Part shown: piece after piece, positions 19,101 through 25,878 of the stretch
Layout of the letters: each line of letters opens with the position of its first letter
How positions within the stretch are numbered: position 1 is the first letter of the stretch
From: a virus
Length of the DNA stretch: 64,000 nucleotides
IMG/VR virus record: IMGVR_UViG_3300043499_000197
Coordinates: 1-64,000 of that record
Reading direction: 5' to 3' (one strand)
The notes under the pieces: model-generated
What the model saw: the letters and a program-made list of their open reading frames with translations, nothing else
Told to the model about the DNA's origin: nothing
The model's database searches: none
Position numbers and translations under genes: made by a program

Positions 19101-19223
19101 ACGTTGTGTGAAATCGATTAGCTCATCGTGAGACTCTGCCCACAGATGTTGCTTGGTCGCATGATTGAACAGGCAAAAGTAGCCCGTCCTGGGGAGCACG
19201 TCCCCATAGAATTTTGTAAGCAA
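16113..19223 (-). CDS. Primase-helicase: AEP-type primase plus DUF927-like helicase, 1036 aa
   Basis: TTG start after a G-rich ribosome site (GGGGGGTGAG); the TTG choice is uncertain. The N-terminal archaeo-eukaryotic primase signature shows RLDIDAG (Asp75 and Asp77), SSGEGLHIYW (His123) and RILRPPGT. A Cys cluster (TTCAEF, then CETC) follows near 330. The C-terminal half is a DUF927-like ATPase: RESARGKTA (Lys639), LPNIMDEMG as Walker B, LMTTNTSQ as sensor and DAIQRRLLEI as arginine finger. It should synthesise primers and unwind DNA at the phage fork with the polymerase at 25879-27846. Its stop overlaps the stop of the convergent giant gene. Confidence 0.85.
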   Translation of the reverse strand: MLTKFYGDVLPRTGYFCLFNHATKQHLWAESHDELIDFTQRYGNRPGIYFGTASYHSIANRKQSNVRALRALRLDIDAGAKKFSKDPSKNYATRKLALAAVIGFCKAADLPPSYIVSSGEGLHIYWCLDADCAPADWVPMAQGLQQRGVHHGLLIDSTCTLDTARILRPPGTIHHDTVRVAILQDTGHIWNVADLRGRLVSADIPSVPDMPAGKYDMSVNADVQIVHVQRPPVSAIAVAAKCAALHEAAAKGGDVPEPYWRAMLGLVKHTIEGEDLAHEWSMGHPNYDEEQTQRKLDLWTAGPTTCAEFANHTKACETCVYRGTVKSPVLLVEAPLLAAPTPVVQPAAVSVATPPAALPPPPALPPPPPTRPWEGRLPPGFTVRALTPGPGYEMVHEMPGDDDVDTGQPTVTLVAFASTVFWMGHWADSEGDNVARVQVYKLDPDGRSVSSFTLGQDVLAVQRDLIKVLGGERIHLTNNRKAHMAVHDYARSALQLIAHSGKRMQIGDHLGLRILPNGDLAATQGVHTIFKDGRIERSMLAKKLEDVAGQFQVPLPHEGVYGEWQPDVWPYVEERARRHVAFLKCHFGQPGMERFQLAIMMGLASPFMPFVTGEFQSGSVLPRGGLSVSLFSRESARGKTAAVQAAILAYGKPAALTNDGGALGATDMARVSRLTIHGTLPNIMDEMGSATPEQVANAVHMVANGASRERGNKEGGLNISAPWALINLMTTNTSQRDMIANVQESSDAIQRRLLEINVDGMPDHDLPSRHAFAQDLAVINRECTGALGAVIHREIVRMGLAAVTDLTMACVEKADKATGAKVADRFQYRGLGALLALHLTLAKLGIEVFPLKGIIDAFKVAHNSATDFIAENIISADGLANLSKMLHDLAPHTLVTEGETRLVNGRPDIEDRILNSSGRIPDVVHVRHIRSTGRSHLSVDASREWCRKHNIPETEIVKRGREEGVFKLFGKEGGPRKNSSEKFNLYKGLRQSTGTFIMCYTIDKRVLSRKLGIPEDDGLPTASTPPPPPTNVVPLR

Positions 19224-19241
19224 CTCACCCCCCGGTGTGCT

Positions 19242-19520
19242 CTAAAGGTTGAGTGCGCCTTGCGACGCGCTGATAACGGCTCGTATGGCGGCGGGTCGCT
19301 TGTGCTTGGGCATGCCGCTGGGCAACGGCAGCAGGTCATCCTCGATGGCTGTTTCCAGCACGTCAAGCAGTTCCGTGATGCGATTGCGGATGTACATGTG
19401 GGGAGCCATTTTGCCCACTACCCACTTGTTGGTGGTGACTCGGCTCACGCGCGCGACGTCGGCGAACTCCTGCTGTGTGAGGTGCGCGCGCTCGATCACG
19501 GTGAAGTCGAGTTTCGTCAT
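19242..19520 (-). CDS. Small HTH DNA-binding protein, 92 aa
   Basis: The start at MTKLDFTVIE was chosen over an upstream ORF extension because the extension is low-complexity. Residues 14-40 (LTQQEFADVARVSRVTTNKW) form a typical Cro/CI-type helix-turn-helix. It lies 18 nt upstream of the primase gene. It is one of two HTH candidates in the window to bind the GTAAACTAGTTTAC palindromes or repress early promoters; that link is a guess. Confidence 0.75.
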   Translation of the reverse strand: MTKLDFTVIERAHLTQQEFADVARVSRVTTNKWVVGKMAPHMYIRNRITELLDVLETAIEDDLLPLPSGMPKHKRPAAIRAVISASQGALNL

Positions 19521-19581
19521 AGGAATAGGGCCGGTTACGGTTCCGGCGACACCTTTCGGTGCCCGACCACGGGGGGTGGAT

Positions 19582-20895
19582 CTAGTCGTCGGTCGCATCG
19601 AGCAACGCATCGAGGTTGCCGAGCAGGTCGGCATGATCGGACGCGGCGGCAGCGGCGGGGGCTACCACCGGATTGGTTGCGGCAGCCACGACTGGTTGGG
19701 CCGCTGCGGCTGGCGCCACTGCAGGTTGTGCAGGGGCAACGGCAGCAGCGGCCGGCGGCTGTGGGGCGGCTGCCTGGAGCGCTGCCGCTTCGGCCGCTCG
19801 TGCCGCAGCCATCTCGGCCTGCGAGCGACGCCGACGCGGCGGGGCGGTCGGAGCCACCGGTGCCTGTGGGGTCGCCGGCGCGTCAGCCGGGGCCAGGGCG
19901 GTCGCTGGTGCAGCCGCTGGTGGGGTAGTGGCTTGGCCCCCCATCATCGCGTCCAGGCCGCTCACATCGACGGCGGTACGGGCCGCGGGCTGCGGCGGTG
20001 GCGGTGCCACGCTGGCCTGACGGGCACGCTCGGCCGCTGCCGCGGCTTCGGCCGCTGCCGCCGTCTCGGCCGCTTCGCGGGTTTGCTTCTCGGCCAGCAG
20101 CCGGGCCACGTCGGCGTCGGCTTCGGTGGGCGGCGCTTCGAGGGCCTGCGGGCGGTAGCCCAGCATATCTTCGACCGTCTGGTCGCTGTACGCTGCCTCG
20201 ACGGCAGCGTACACCGAGTCGCTCAGCAAGCCAACCAGCTTGAAGGTCAGCTTCGGGGCGGGCGCCTCGTTGTCGAAGCCCACCTTGAGCACCAGTGCGT
20301 TGTACGGGATGTTGCGCTGCTCGGCGGCCTTCACCACGTCCGAGAAGTTGGTGCGCGAGCCCGCCGGGATGCGCAGCAGGTAGGGCTCCAGCTTCTCGCC
20401 GGGCTGCACGGTGTCGGGGTCGAGCACGGCCGCGCGCGTGTTGACGCTGCAGGCGGTGCCCTTGCCCTCCATGTTGGCGCGCGAGCCCCACACGGCATGC
20501 GGGCAGATCGCGCACTTGGGGGCCTGCCGGTCCTGGGCATCGGCAGCCGGCACGATGCCGTCCACCGAATAGCAATCGGGGCGGGCTTCCACGCCCTCGC
20601 TGCCTTCCACATACGCCTTGGCAAAGAACACGCGGCTCTTCACGTTGGCGCGAACGACCGACAGGTTGACGAACTGTAGCGCGGCTTCCGGGTCGTCGGC
20701 GCGCGTCAGCACCTTCTTGTCGTTGCCCTTGATCAGGGTGAACACCTTGCCCTTGATCGAGAGCACCGGGTAGGTCGGGCCGGTGATGACATCGGCGTTG
20801 AGTTCCGAAGCGCGCGCCTTGAGCGCGGCACGGTCGGACGTGATGTAGCTGGGCAGCGCGGCATTCGGCGTGCCGAAGAGAACGATGTTGGCCAT
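19582..20895 (-). CDS. Probable ssDNA-binding / replication accessory protein, 437 aa
   Basis: ATG preceded by AAGGA. The N-terminal 240 residues look like a folded beta-rich domain with a Cys motif CAICPHAVWGS and a later Cys in GTACSVNT, perhaps a zinc site. The C-terminal half is a low-complexity Ala, Pro and Glu tail ending in an acidic tip (LLGNLDALLDATDD), which is the usual arrangement of phage single-strand binding proteins. It sits between the primase and recombination genes. The function is inferred from context and shape, not a known signature. Confidence 0.55.
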   Translation of the reverse strand: MANIVLFGTPNAALPSYITSDRAALKARASELNADVITGPTYPVLSIKGKVFTLIKGNDKKVLTRADDPEAALQFVNLSVVRANVKSRVFFAKAYVEGSEGVEARPDCYSVDGIVPAADAQDRQAPKCAICPHAVWGSRANMEGKGTACSVNTRAAVLDPDTVQPGEKLEPYLLRIPAGSRTNFSDVVKAAEQRNIPYNALVLKVGFDNEAPAPKLTFKLVGLLSDSVYAAVEAAYSDQTVEDMLGYRPQALEAPPTEADADVARLLAEKQTREAAETAAAAEAAAAAERARQASVAPPPPQPAARTAVDVSGLDAMMGGQATTPPAAAPATALAPADAPATPQAPVAPTAPPRRRRSQAEMAAARAAEAAALQAAAPQPPAAAAVAPAQPAVAPAAAAQPVVAAATNPVVAPAAAAASDHADLLGNLDALLDATDD

Positions 20896-20921
20896 ATGTT
20901 TATTTCCTTACAGGTGCGGGT

Positions 20922-21305
20922 TTATGTGGATGCGCGGCGAATGCGGACGACCGCTTCCTCGCGCCAGTTGACGCCCGGGGGCAGGTCGCTGTGGGCGTCC
21001 TTGTATTCGATCACGGCGGTCTTGTTGACCCGGTGATCCAGCAGGTTCCAGGCTTGATCACGTTTGATGTAATCGAGCAGCGCATCCCAGTCCTTGACGG
21101 TGGCACTGGTGACGGTGGACTTGAAGGCGGTGCCGGCGGGCGAGCCCACCGAGTCCACGCCGTTGGCATTCAGGTGGCCGAGGATGAAGTTCTCGACCTT
21201 CTCCATGGCTTCGTCGATCTTGGCGACGCTTGCCTCGTACTCGGCCTTCATCACGGCCTTCTTGTCTCGCAGCTTTACATAGCGATCTATCAATTGTTCG
21301 ATCAT
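20922..21305 (-). CDS. Conserved phage protein of unknown function, 127 aa
   Basis: A helical N-terminus (MIEQLIDRYVKLRDKKAVMK) is followed by a beta-rich part with FKSTVTSATVKDWDALLDYI. Similar small proteins occur beside single-strand binding and recombination genes in many phages; no biochemical function is known to me. The gene heads its string and carries the early leader element (AAGGA 7 nt from the ATG) and an upstream operator-like palindrome. Confidence 0.7.
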   Translation of the reverse strand: MIEQLIDRYVKLRDKKAVMKAEYEASVAKIDEAMEKVENFILGHLNANGVDSVGSPAGTAFKSTVTSATVKDWDALLDYIKRDQAWNLLDHRVNKTAVIEYKDAHSDLPPGVNWREEAVVRIRRAST

Positions 21306-21312
21306 GGGCAGT

Positions 21313-21325
21313 TCCTTTGGTGAGG
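21313..21325 (-). promoter_or_regulatory. Early leader element, exact copy (gene 20922-21305)
   Basis: Minus-sense CCTCACCAAAGGA, 7 nt before the ATG. CCT and AGG can pair around the loop CACCAA, hiding part of the Shine-Dalgarno sequence. It is one of four copies identical over 13 nt. Confidence 0.7.
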
Positions 21326-21334
21326 TGAGAAAGT

Positions 21335-21348
21335 ATAAACTGGTTTAC
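21335..21348 (-). promoter_or_regulatory. Operator-like palindrome copy 1, with a nearby -10 box
   Basis: ATAAACTGGTTTAC on the plus strand, one of four near-copies of GTAAACTAGTTTAC. On the minus strand it runs into TATACT, a good -10 match, about 30 nt before the gene at 20922-21305. Likely a repressor or activator site over an early promoter. Confidence 0.5.
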
Positions 21349-21713
21349 TAGTTGGGTCGCGGGTCATGAGCCCCTTTCAAGTGAGTGACTTCACGGGTGA
21401 CGATCTGCTGGGTGGAAGGGCCGACCGCGGCCAGGATCCAGGGGCCGATGTGCAGCAGCGGCACGCCGTCCATCACCAGGATCTCCGAGCCGTCCAGGAA
21501 CAGCGTGCGGTGCAGGCGCCCGGTCAGTTGCATTGGGGTCCAGCCGGTGCCGATGCGCATCTGGATCGCCTTGGTGATCTCGTCGTCCACCCACTGGGCG
21601 CAGCGCTGGGCGGCCTCGTCGGCCACCTGCTGGGTGCGCTCCCACTGGGCGCGCAACTCCTCGGGCACGTCGTCGTCCGACAGGTCGGGCATCGGGAAGC
21701 GGAGCTTCTTCAT
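21348..21713 (-). CDS. Early protein of unknown function, 121 aa
   Basis: ATGA overlap with the helicase gene upstream. The acidic N-terminus (DLSDDDVPEEL) is followed by helical and beta segments; no motif was recognised. The tight coupling suggests that it is made together with the SNF2-like helicase and may be a partner. Confidence 0.6.
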   Translation of the reverse strand: MKKLRFPMPDLSDDDVPEELRAQWERTQQVADEAAQRCAQWVDDEITKAIQMRIGTGWTPMQLTGRLHRTLFLDGSEILVMDGVPLLHIGPWILAAVGPSTQQIVTREVTHLKGAHDPRPN

Positions 21714-23290
21714 TTGTAATCCTTCACTGCGTCCAGCAGCACGGTTTGAAGGGATTGGCGATTGCGCAGTGCGGTGTACACGGCGCGCTCGATGGCGGTG
21801 GCCTCGATGTTGGCGATCAGCGTGGTGCGCTGCTGGCCGGGACGCACTGTACGTCCGTTGGCCTGCTGGTAGATGTCGTTGCTGTGGATCGGCGCGTACC
21901 AGATCGTGGTCGAGGCCTCGGTCAGCGTGAGCCCGTGGGACAGGGTGCCGGGGTTGGCCACGATGACGCGCGGGTTCTCGGTGCGCTGGAAGTTGCCGAA
22001 GATGACGTCGCGCTGGTGCTTGGTGACGTCGCCGTAGACCACCTCCACCTCCTCCTGGCCGTACTCGGTGCGCAACTCCTCGGCCACCCACAGGAGGGGT
22101 GCCGTGAGCGGCACGAACACCAGCACCTTGCCCTCGGACTCCTCGATCAGTTCCTTCACCAGCGCCACGCGCGGGTGCGCCGGGATGTGCACCTCGCCCT
22201 CGGTGCCGTAGGCCACGCCGCAGCAGATCTGCAGCAGCTTGGACAGTTTGATGGCGGCGTTGGCGGCGGTGATAGTACCGTTCGCGGCCTCGGTCTTGAA
22301 GTTGCGCATCATCTCGTCGAATGCTTTCTTCTGCTCGGCGGTGAGCGAGGTCTCGCGCGTGACGAACGTGGTCGGCGGCAGGTCGATGCAGTCGCGCGTG
22401 GCGAACCGGATCGCCGGCTGCATGACGCGCGCCACGGTCTGCGCAGCGCCCGCGCGCGGCACCCACCGGTAGGGGCCGACCTGATGCAGCACCTCGTCGC
22501 GGAAAGCCGTGAAGGCGCGCGGCACGTTGCGCGGCATGATGAGTTTCACCTGCGCATGGGCGTCGGTGGGCGAGTTGGGCGTCGGCGTGCCCGACATGCC
22601 CCAGACCCAGATCTTCGGCGGGCGCTGCTTCTGCGGGTTGCCGTTCACCAGCGCGTTGAGGAACCGGAAGCGGTCGGTCTGGGCGTTGCGAAAGCTGGCG
22701 ATCTCGTCGATCAGCACGATGTCGATCTCGGGCTTCATGCACAGTTGGGCGATGGTCTCGTTGTGCTTGAAGCCGTCGTGGTTGATCAGGTAGATGTCCG
22801 CGCTGGTGGCCAGCAGCTTGTGGCGGCGCTCGCGCGTGCCATGCAGGACAGCGAAGTTCAGGTGCGGGAAGTTCATGTAGATCTCGTCGCCCCAGGCCCG
22901 CTCCAGCGTGGACAGCGGCGAGATCACCAGCATCTTCCTCACCAGCTTCATCTTCTTCAGGTAGTCGTAGGCCCAGAGCGCCGACAAGGTCTTGCCCGAG
23001 CCCAGGCCGTTGAGCACGAACGCTCTCGGGTTCTGCACCATGAACTCGCTGGTGATCTTCTGGTGCGCGAACGGCTTGTGCCGGCCCGGCCAGTCGTAGT
23101 AATAGGCCATCGGGCTGGGCGCGTCCAGGCCGAGGTTGCGCAAGACGCGCACCTCGTCCAGGCGGTGCGGCACCGACACCAGTGTGTGGCCCTTGTACTG
23201 GAAGCCGCGGGCCGAGGGGATCAGGTTGAGGATTCGTTCGTGGTCGCGCAGGTTGAGGATCAGTTTTTGGTGCTGCGTGGATACCAGCAT
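21710..23290 (-). CDS. SNF2-like DNA helicase, 526 aa
   Basis: Superfamily 2 helicase with GLGSGKT (Lys100), LIDEIASFRN (Asp195 and Glu196), MSGTPTPNSP (motif III) and QANGRTVRPGQQ (motif VI), the last typical of SNF2 proteins. Phage SNF2 enzymes act on duplex DNA in replication, repair or recombination. The start carries an exact leader element (CCTCACCAAAGGA, 6 nt before ATG). It is coupled to the 121 aa gene downstream. Confidence 0.9.
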   Translation of the reverse strand: MLVSTQHQKLILNLRDHERILNLIPSARGFQYKGHTLVSVPHRLDEVRVLRNLGLDAPSPMAYYYDWPGRHKPFAHQKITSEFMVQNPRAFVLNGLGSGKTLSALWAYDYLKKMKLVRKMLVISPLSTLERAWGDEIYMNFPHLNFAVLHGTRERRHKLLATSADIYLINHDGFKHNETIAQLCMKPEIDIVLIDEIASFRNAQTDRFRFLNALVNGNPQKQRPPKIWVWGMSGTPTPNSPTDAHAQVKLIMPRNVPRAFTAFRDEVLHQVGPYRWVPRAGAAQTVARVMQPAIRFATRDCIDLPPTTFVTRETSLTAEQKKAFDEMMRNFKTEAANGTITAANAAIKLSKLLQICCGVAYGTEGEVHIPAHPRVALVKELIEESEGKVLVFVPLTAPLLWVAEELRTEYGQEEVEVVYGDVTKHQRDVIFGNFQRTENPRVIVANPGTLSHGLTLTEASTTIWYAPIHSNDIYQQANGRTVRPGQQRTTLIANIEATAIERAVYTALRNRQSLQTVLLDAVKDYK

Positions 23291-23295
23291 GAGGG

Positions 23296-23308
23296 TCCTT
23301 TGGTGAGG
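23296..23308 (-). promoter_or_regulatory. Early leader element, exact copy (SNF2 gene)
   Basis: Minus-sense CCTCACCAAAGGA just before the helicase ATG. Here TCCT and AGGA can form a 4-bp stem around CACCAA. Confidence 0.7.
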
Positions 23309-23314
23309 AGAGGA

Positions 23315-24211
23315 TCAAACGGGGAGGTCGTCGGACTTGGGGACCGCATCGGGCCAGACCCGCACCGCCATGCCGGCGGCCGTCGCGTGGCCGCCGCCAC
23401 CGTACTTGGCCGCCAGTACCGAGACATCGAACTGGTCGTCGCGCGAGCGCAGCGAGAACACGATCGCCTCGTCGCCGCGCAGATACCACGCCGCGACGAA
23501 CGGCACATTGGGGTAGCGCTCCAGCATGATGGCGCAGGCATCCGAGGCGAGCGTGTAGGGCAGGTTGACGCACGGCACGCGCTGGCCGTCCAGGTCTTCC
23601 CACTGCATGCACAGGTCCAGCAGTTCGTGGATGTCCTTCAGGTGCTTGCGGTCGATGGCGATGCCGTCCGCCACTTCGCCTTTGATGTTGCGGCTGGCGC
23701 TGTTCCACTCGCCGATCTTGTAAGGCCGGCTGAACAAGCTGGCGTGGAAGGGGCGCGTGTCGGGATAGTGGAACACCCAGCGGTCACGGTCGTCCACCAG
23801 CTTGACCATCTCGCTGGGCTCCCGGTCGGGCCACATGTACTGGGCGGCTAGGTACGCGCCGCAGCGGCTGTCGTCCAGCACGGTCTCCAGGCGCGGGTGC
23901 TTGAAGTCCTTGAGCGCGCGGATGTTACTGATGTGATGGTCGATCATCAGCACGCTGTACGCCTCGTCGCAGATCACCTGCAGCACCTCGGGCGGGTAGC
24001 TGAAGTCCAGGATCACCACCTTGCGCCCACTGACGTCGGGCGGTGGCTTGCCATAGATGGCGGCGTGGTGGTCCACGCACCAGTCGTCGGGCAGCTTGCC
24101 GGGGTTGTCCAGGCCCTCTTGCCAGTACCAGATGTTGTAGAGCCACGCAGCGGTGAAGCCGTCCGCGCAGTTGCCGTGATAGATGCACAGGGGTTTGGTC
24201 AGGTCATTCAT
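23315..24211 (-). CDS. DHH-family phosphoesterase, 298 aa
   Basis: The DHH motif (MIDHHIS, Asp91-His93) follows earlier Asp motifs (NCADGFTAA, VDHH, VVILDFSY), and the C-terminal DHHA1 signature GGGGHATAAG begins at 271. These enzymes cleave short RNA or DNA oligonucleotides or cyclic dinucleotides with Mn ions. In this module it could recycle nanoRNA or nucleotides, or degrade a signalling nucleotide such as c-di-AMP or pGpG; the substrate is not visible from sequence. ATGA overlap with the HNH gene. Confidence 0.85.
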   Translation of the reverse strand: MNDLTKPLCIYHGNCADGFTAAWLYNIWYWQEGLDNPGKLPDDWCVDHHAAIYGKPPPDVSGRKVVILDFSYPPEVLQVICDEAYSVLMIDHHISNIRALKDFKHPRLETVLDDSRCGAYLAAQYMWPDREPSEMVKLVDDRDRWVFHYPDTRPFHASLFSRPYKIGEWNSASRNIKGEVADGIAIDRKHLKDIHELLDLCMQWEDLDGQRVPCVNLPYTLASDACAIMLERYPNVPFVAAWYLRGDEAIVFSLRSRDDQFDVSVLAAKYGGGGHATAAGMAVRVWPDAVPKSDDLPV

Positions 24212-24477
24212 GCTCTTCCTATTTGATTGCCGCCGGGTCCGTCGCGATTGAAGGACTCGTTTTGTTTCTTGCTGATCAGCCGCAGGTTGCCGGGGGCGTT
24301 GGTGCCGCCGGCGCTCAGGGCACGGGTGTGGTCCAACTGCATGTTGGTCGGCTGGTTGCCGTGTTTCTTTTCATATGCGTAGCGTGCGCGCTGCCGCATG
24401 CGCCGCTCCTCGCGCCGCCTGGGGCTCTCCATGGCTCCCTCGCGCTGGTAATTTCTCTCGGATGCTTTGGTGGGCAT
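24208..24477 (-). CDS. Small HNH endonuclease, 89 aa
   Basis: MPTKASERNYQRE at the N-terminus is a recurring beginning of small phage HNH proteins, so I keep this ATG although it overlaps the VRR-NUC gene by 107 nt. MQLDHTRALSAGGTN supplies Asp49 and His50; NLRLISKKQN gives the final Asn. A DNA nicking or cleavage enzyme, perhaps for recombination or host DNA breakdown. Confidence 0.8.
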   Translation of the reverse strand: MPTKASERNYQREGAMESPRRREERRMRQRARYAYEKKHGNQPTNMQLDHTRALSAGGTNAPGNLRLISKKQNESFNRDGPGGNQIGRA

Positions 24478-24754
24478 AGCAGTAGTCCTTCAGTTGTTCG
24501 AGACTCGTGCACACGAGCCACGAGCCGCCGCAGTTGGCGATGCCCGCTAACTCGTCCTGTTGGCGCTGGGTCACGCCGCCTTCGTTGCCGGGCCGCTTGG
24601 TCTCCACGGCCAGGAAGGTGCCGCCGGCGCAGATGATGAAGTCGGGCACGCCCACGCGCCCGTGGCGTTCCTTCACCGGCATCAGATACCACCAGTCGAG
24701 CCACTTCAACCACGCCTTGACGTCGTGCTTGACCCAGCCCTCCGGGGTGGTCAT
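24371..24754 (-). CDS. VRR-NUC domain nuclease, 127 aa
   Basis: Start at MTTPEGWVKH through an ATGA overlap. GVPDFIICAGGTFLAVETKR gives the PD-(D/E)xK core (Asp38, Glu51, Lys53), followed by TQRQQDELAGIANCGGSWLV, which is typical of VRR-NUC Holliday-junction or flap nucleases. The last 30 residues lie in the overlap with the HNH gene and are Ala/Arg-rich, so that tail is probably the overprinted part. Confidence 0.85.
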   Translation of the reverse strand: MTTPEGWVKHDVKAWLKWLDWWYLMPVKERHGRVGVPDFIICAGGTFLAVETKRPGNEGGVTQRQQDELAGIANCGGSWLVCTSLEQLKDYCYAHQSIREKLPARGSHGEPQAARGAAHAAARTLRI

Positions 24755-24855
24755 AGCATCGCTTGCACGATGATCACGATCACGATCACCACGATGGCGA
24801 TCGTGATCCACGGGACATAAGGCGCGTAGTCCCAGTTGTCCTTCTCGTCCTTCAT
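24751..24855 (-). CDS. Single-span membrane microprotein, 34 aa
   Basis: Starts by an ATGA overlap and ends inside the ATGA of the next gene. After 16 polar residues comes an 18-residue hydrophobic helix made mainly of Ile and Val. Function unknown. Coupling to two nuclease genes hints at a membrane-anchored partner or a small toxin-like helper. Confidence 0.7.
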   Translation of the reverse strand: MKDEKDNWDYAPYVPWITIAIVVIVIVIIVQAML

Positions 24856-25532
24856 CGCCGGTGCTCGCCGTGGTAGCCCTGCCAGTGGTCGCACTTGTCG
24901 CGCCCGACCGGGCACCAGCCGCACAGCCCGCTCGGCTTGACCGGCCAGTCGTTCCTTTCCTGCGCGATCTCCATGCGCTTCACGCGCGGCACGAACTCCT
25001 GCCAGATGACGGGCACGTCTTCCTTCAGGTAGGTCTCGGTGTCGATCCGGTTGTATTCCAGCCAGACGTAGCCGGCCTTGATCTTCTCCAGGAACGGATA
25101 CATGCCGAAGCCTGCAGCGCTGAACAGTTTCAACTGGTCGCTGTCCACCTTCGGCTTGCCGCTCTTCCAGTCCAGCACGACGCCGGTCTTGGGGCCGACG
25201 ATGGCCACGTCCAGCACGCCGCGGCACCAGACATCCTTGTCCCAGAAGCCGGTGCGGTTCAGGCTGGGCGTGATGCCGAACTTGATCTCGGCATGCTTCT
25301 GGCCGGTGGCCGCGCGCACGCGCTGCACGATCGGCTCGTACTTCTTGTAGAAGCCCACCATGGGCTCGCCGTTGACGCCGTTCTCCAGCGCCTTGTGGGT
25401 GGCCCGGCCTTCGGCCAGTGCCGGGGTGGTGGGCTCCACGACTTGCTTGCTGACCTTGGTCAGGTAGTGGCGCCACGGGCAGGTCTCGAAGGACTGCAGC
25501 GACGACCACGACCAGGGAATGACACTGGGCAT
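24852..25532 (-). CDS. RecB/Cas4-like PD-(D/E)xK nuclease, 226 aa
   Basis: SSLQSFETCPWRHYL near residue 11 and a C-terminal CGWCPVGRDKC supply four Cys, the pattern of the iron-sulphur cluster in Cas4 and AddB. The catalytic region has LDVAIVGPKTGVVLDWKSGK (Asp108, Asp121, Lys123). Probably a 5'-3' exonuclease for recombination-dependent replication or host DNA recycling. The ATG lies behind CTCACACCACCGGA, a distant relative of the leader element, and behind an operator-like site. Confidence 0.85.
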   Translation of the reverse strand: MPSVIPWSWSSLQSFETCPWRHYLTKVSKQVVEPTTPALAEGRATHKALENGVNGEPMVGFYKKYEPIVQRVRAATGQKHAEIKFGITPSLNRTGFWDKDVWCRGVLDVAIVGPKTGVVLDWKSGKPKVDSDQLKLFSAAGFGMYPFLEKIKAGYVWLEYNRIDTETYLKEDVPVIWQEFVPRVKRMEIAQERNDWPVKPSGLCGWCPVGRDKCDHWQGYHGEHRR

Positions 25533-25555
25533 GGGGTGGGTTTCCGGTGGTGTGA

Positions 25556-25585
25556 GTAAACTATTTTACCGCGCATCTATGTCAA
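25556..25585 (-). promoter_or_regulatory. Promoter with operator-like palindrome copy 2
   Basis: On the minus strand a perfect -35 TTGACA (25580-25585), 16 nt, then TAGTTT as -10 (25558-25563), lying inside the palindrome GTAAACTATTTTAC (25556-25569). A protein bound there would cover the -10 region. It should drive the nuclease gene at 24852-25532 and those after it. Confidence 0.55.
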
Positions 25586-25846
25586 AATGGCAGCCGTTGA
25601 AGTGGTTGCCATTTCAGCATCCCTTTGGTGAGGGATTGAAGCCCCCCGATCGTCCGCAGCGGCCGGGGGGTTTTCTTTTGTCGCCCAGTAGGTTTCGTTC
25701 CACAGCTTGAACTCCAGCGAGCCGGACGGCCAGCGGTTGGCCACGAGCCCGTCGCCACTGCGCACGGCCAGCTTGGCTTCGTAGTCGATGAACGCCATGC
25801 GCACCGGCCGGTCCAGCAGTTCTTCCAGCTTCAGGCTGCATGTCAT
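25577..25846 (-). CDS. Small protein of unknown function, 89 aa
   Basis: The start is set by GGAGGCGGAA directly before the ATG, 33 nt after the polymerase stop. Residues about 20-55 look folded (MAFIDYEAKLAVRSGDGLVA). The last 11 codons have their own leader element and ATG at 25612 (MATTSTAAILT), so an 11 aa leader peptide could be made separately. The 3' third also holds hairpins described below. Confidence 0.6.
   Translation of the reverse strand: MTCSLKLEELLDRPVRMAFIDYEAKLAVRSGDGLVANRWPSGSLEFKLWNETYWATKENPPAAADDRGASIPHQRDAEMATTSTAAILT
25585..25679 (+). ncRNA. Candidate antisense RNA: three hairpins and an intrinsic terminator
   Basis: On the plus strand, opposite the annotated gene: hairpin 1 at 25585-25614 (11-bp stem with one mismatch), hairpin 2 at 25619-25636 (ATCCCT, loop TTGGTG, AGGGAT), and a terminator at 25642-25679 (CCCCCCG to CGGGGGG, then TTTTCTTTT). 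The loop UUGGUG is complementary to the CACCAA core of the early leader element. No good plus-strand promoter was found, and every hairpin also exists on the minus strand, so the call is tentative. Confidence 0.35.
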
Positions 25847-25878
25847 TTCCGCCTCCGGGATGTGACTTGCATAGTCAC

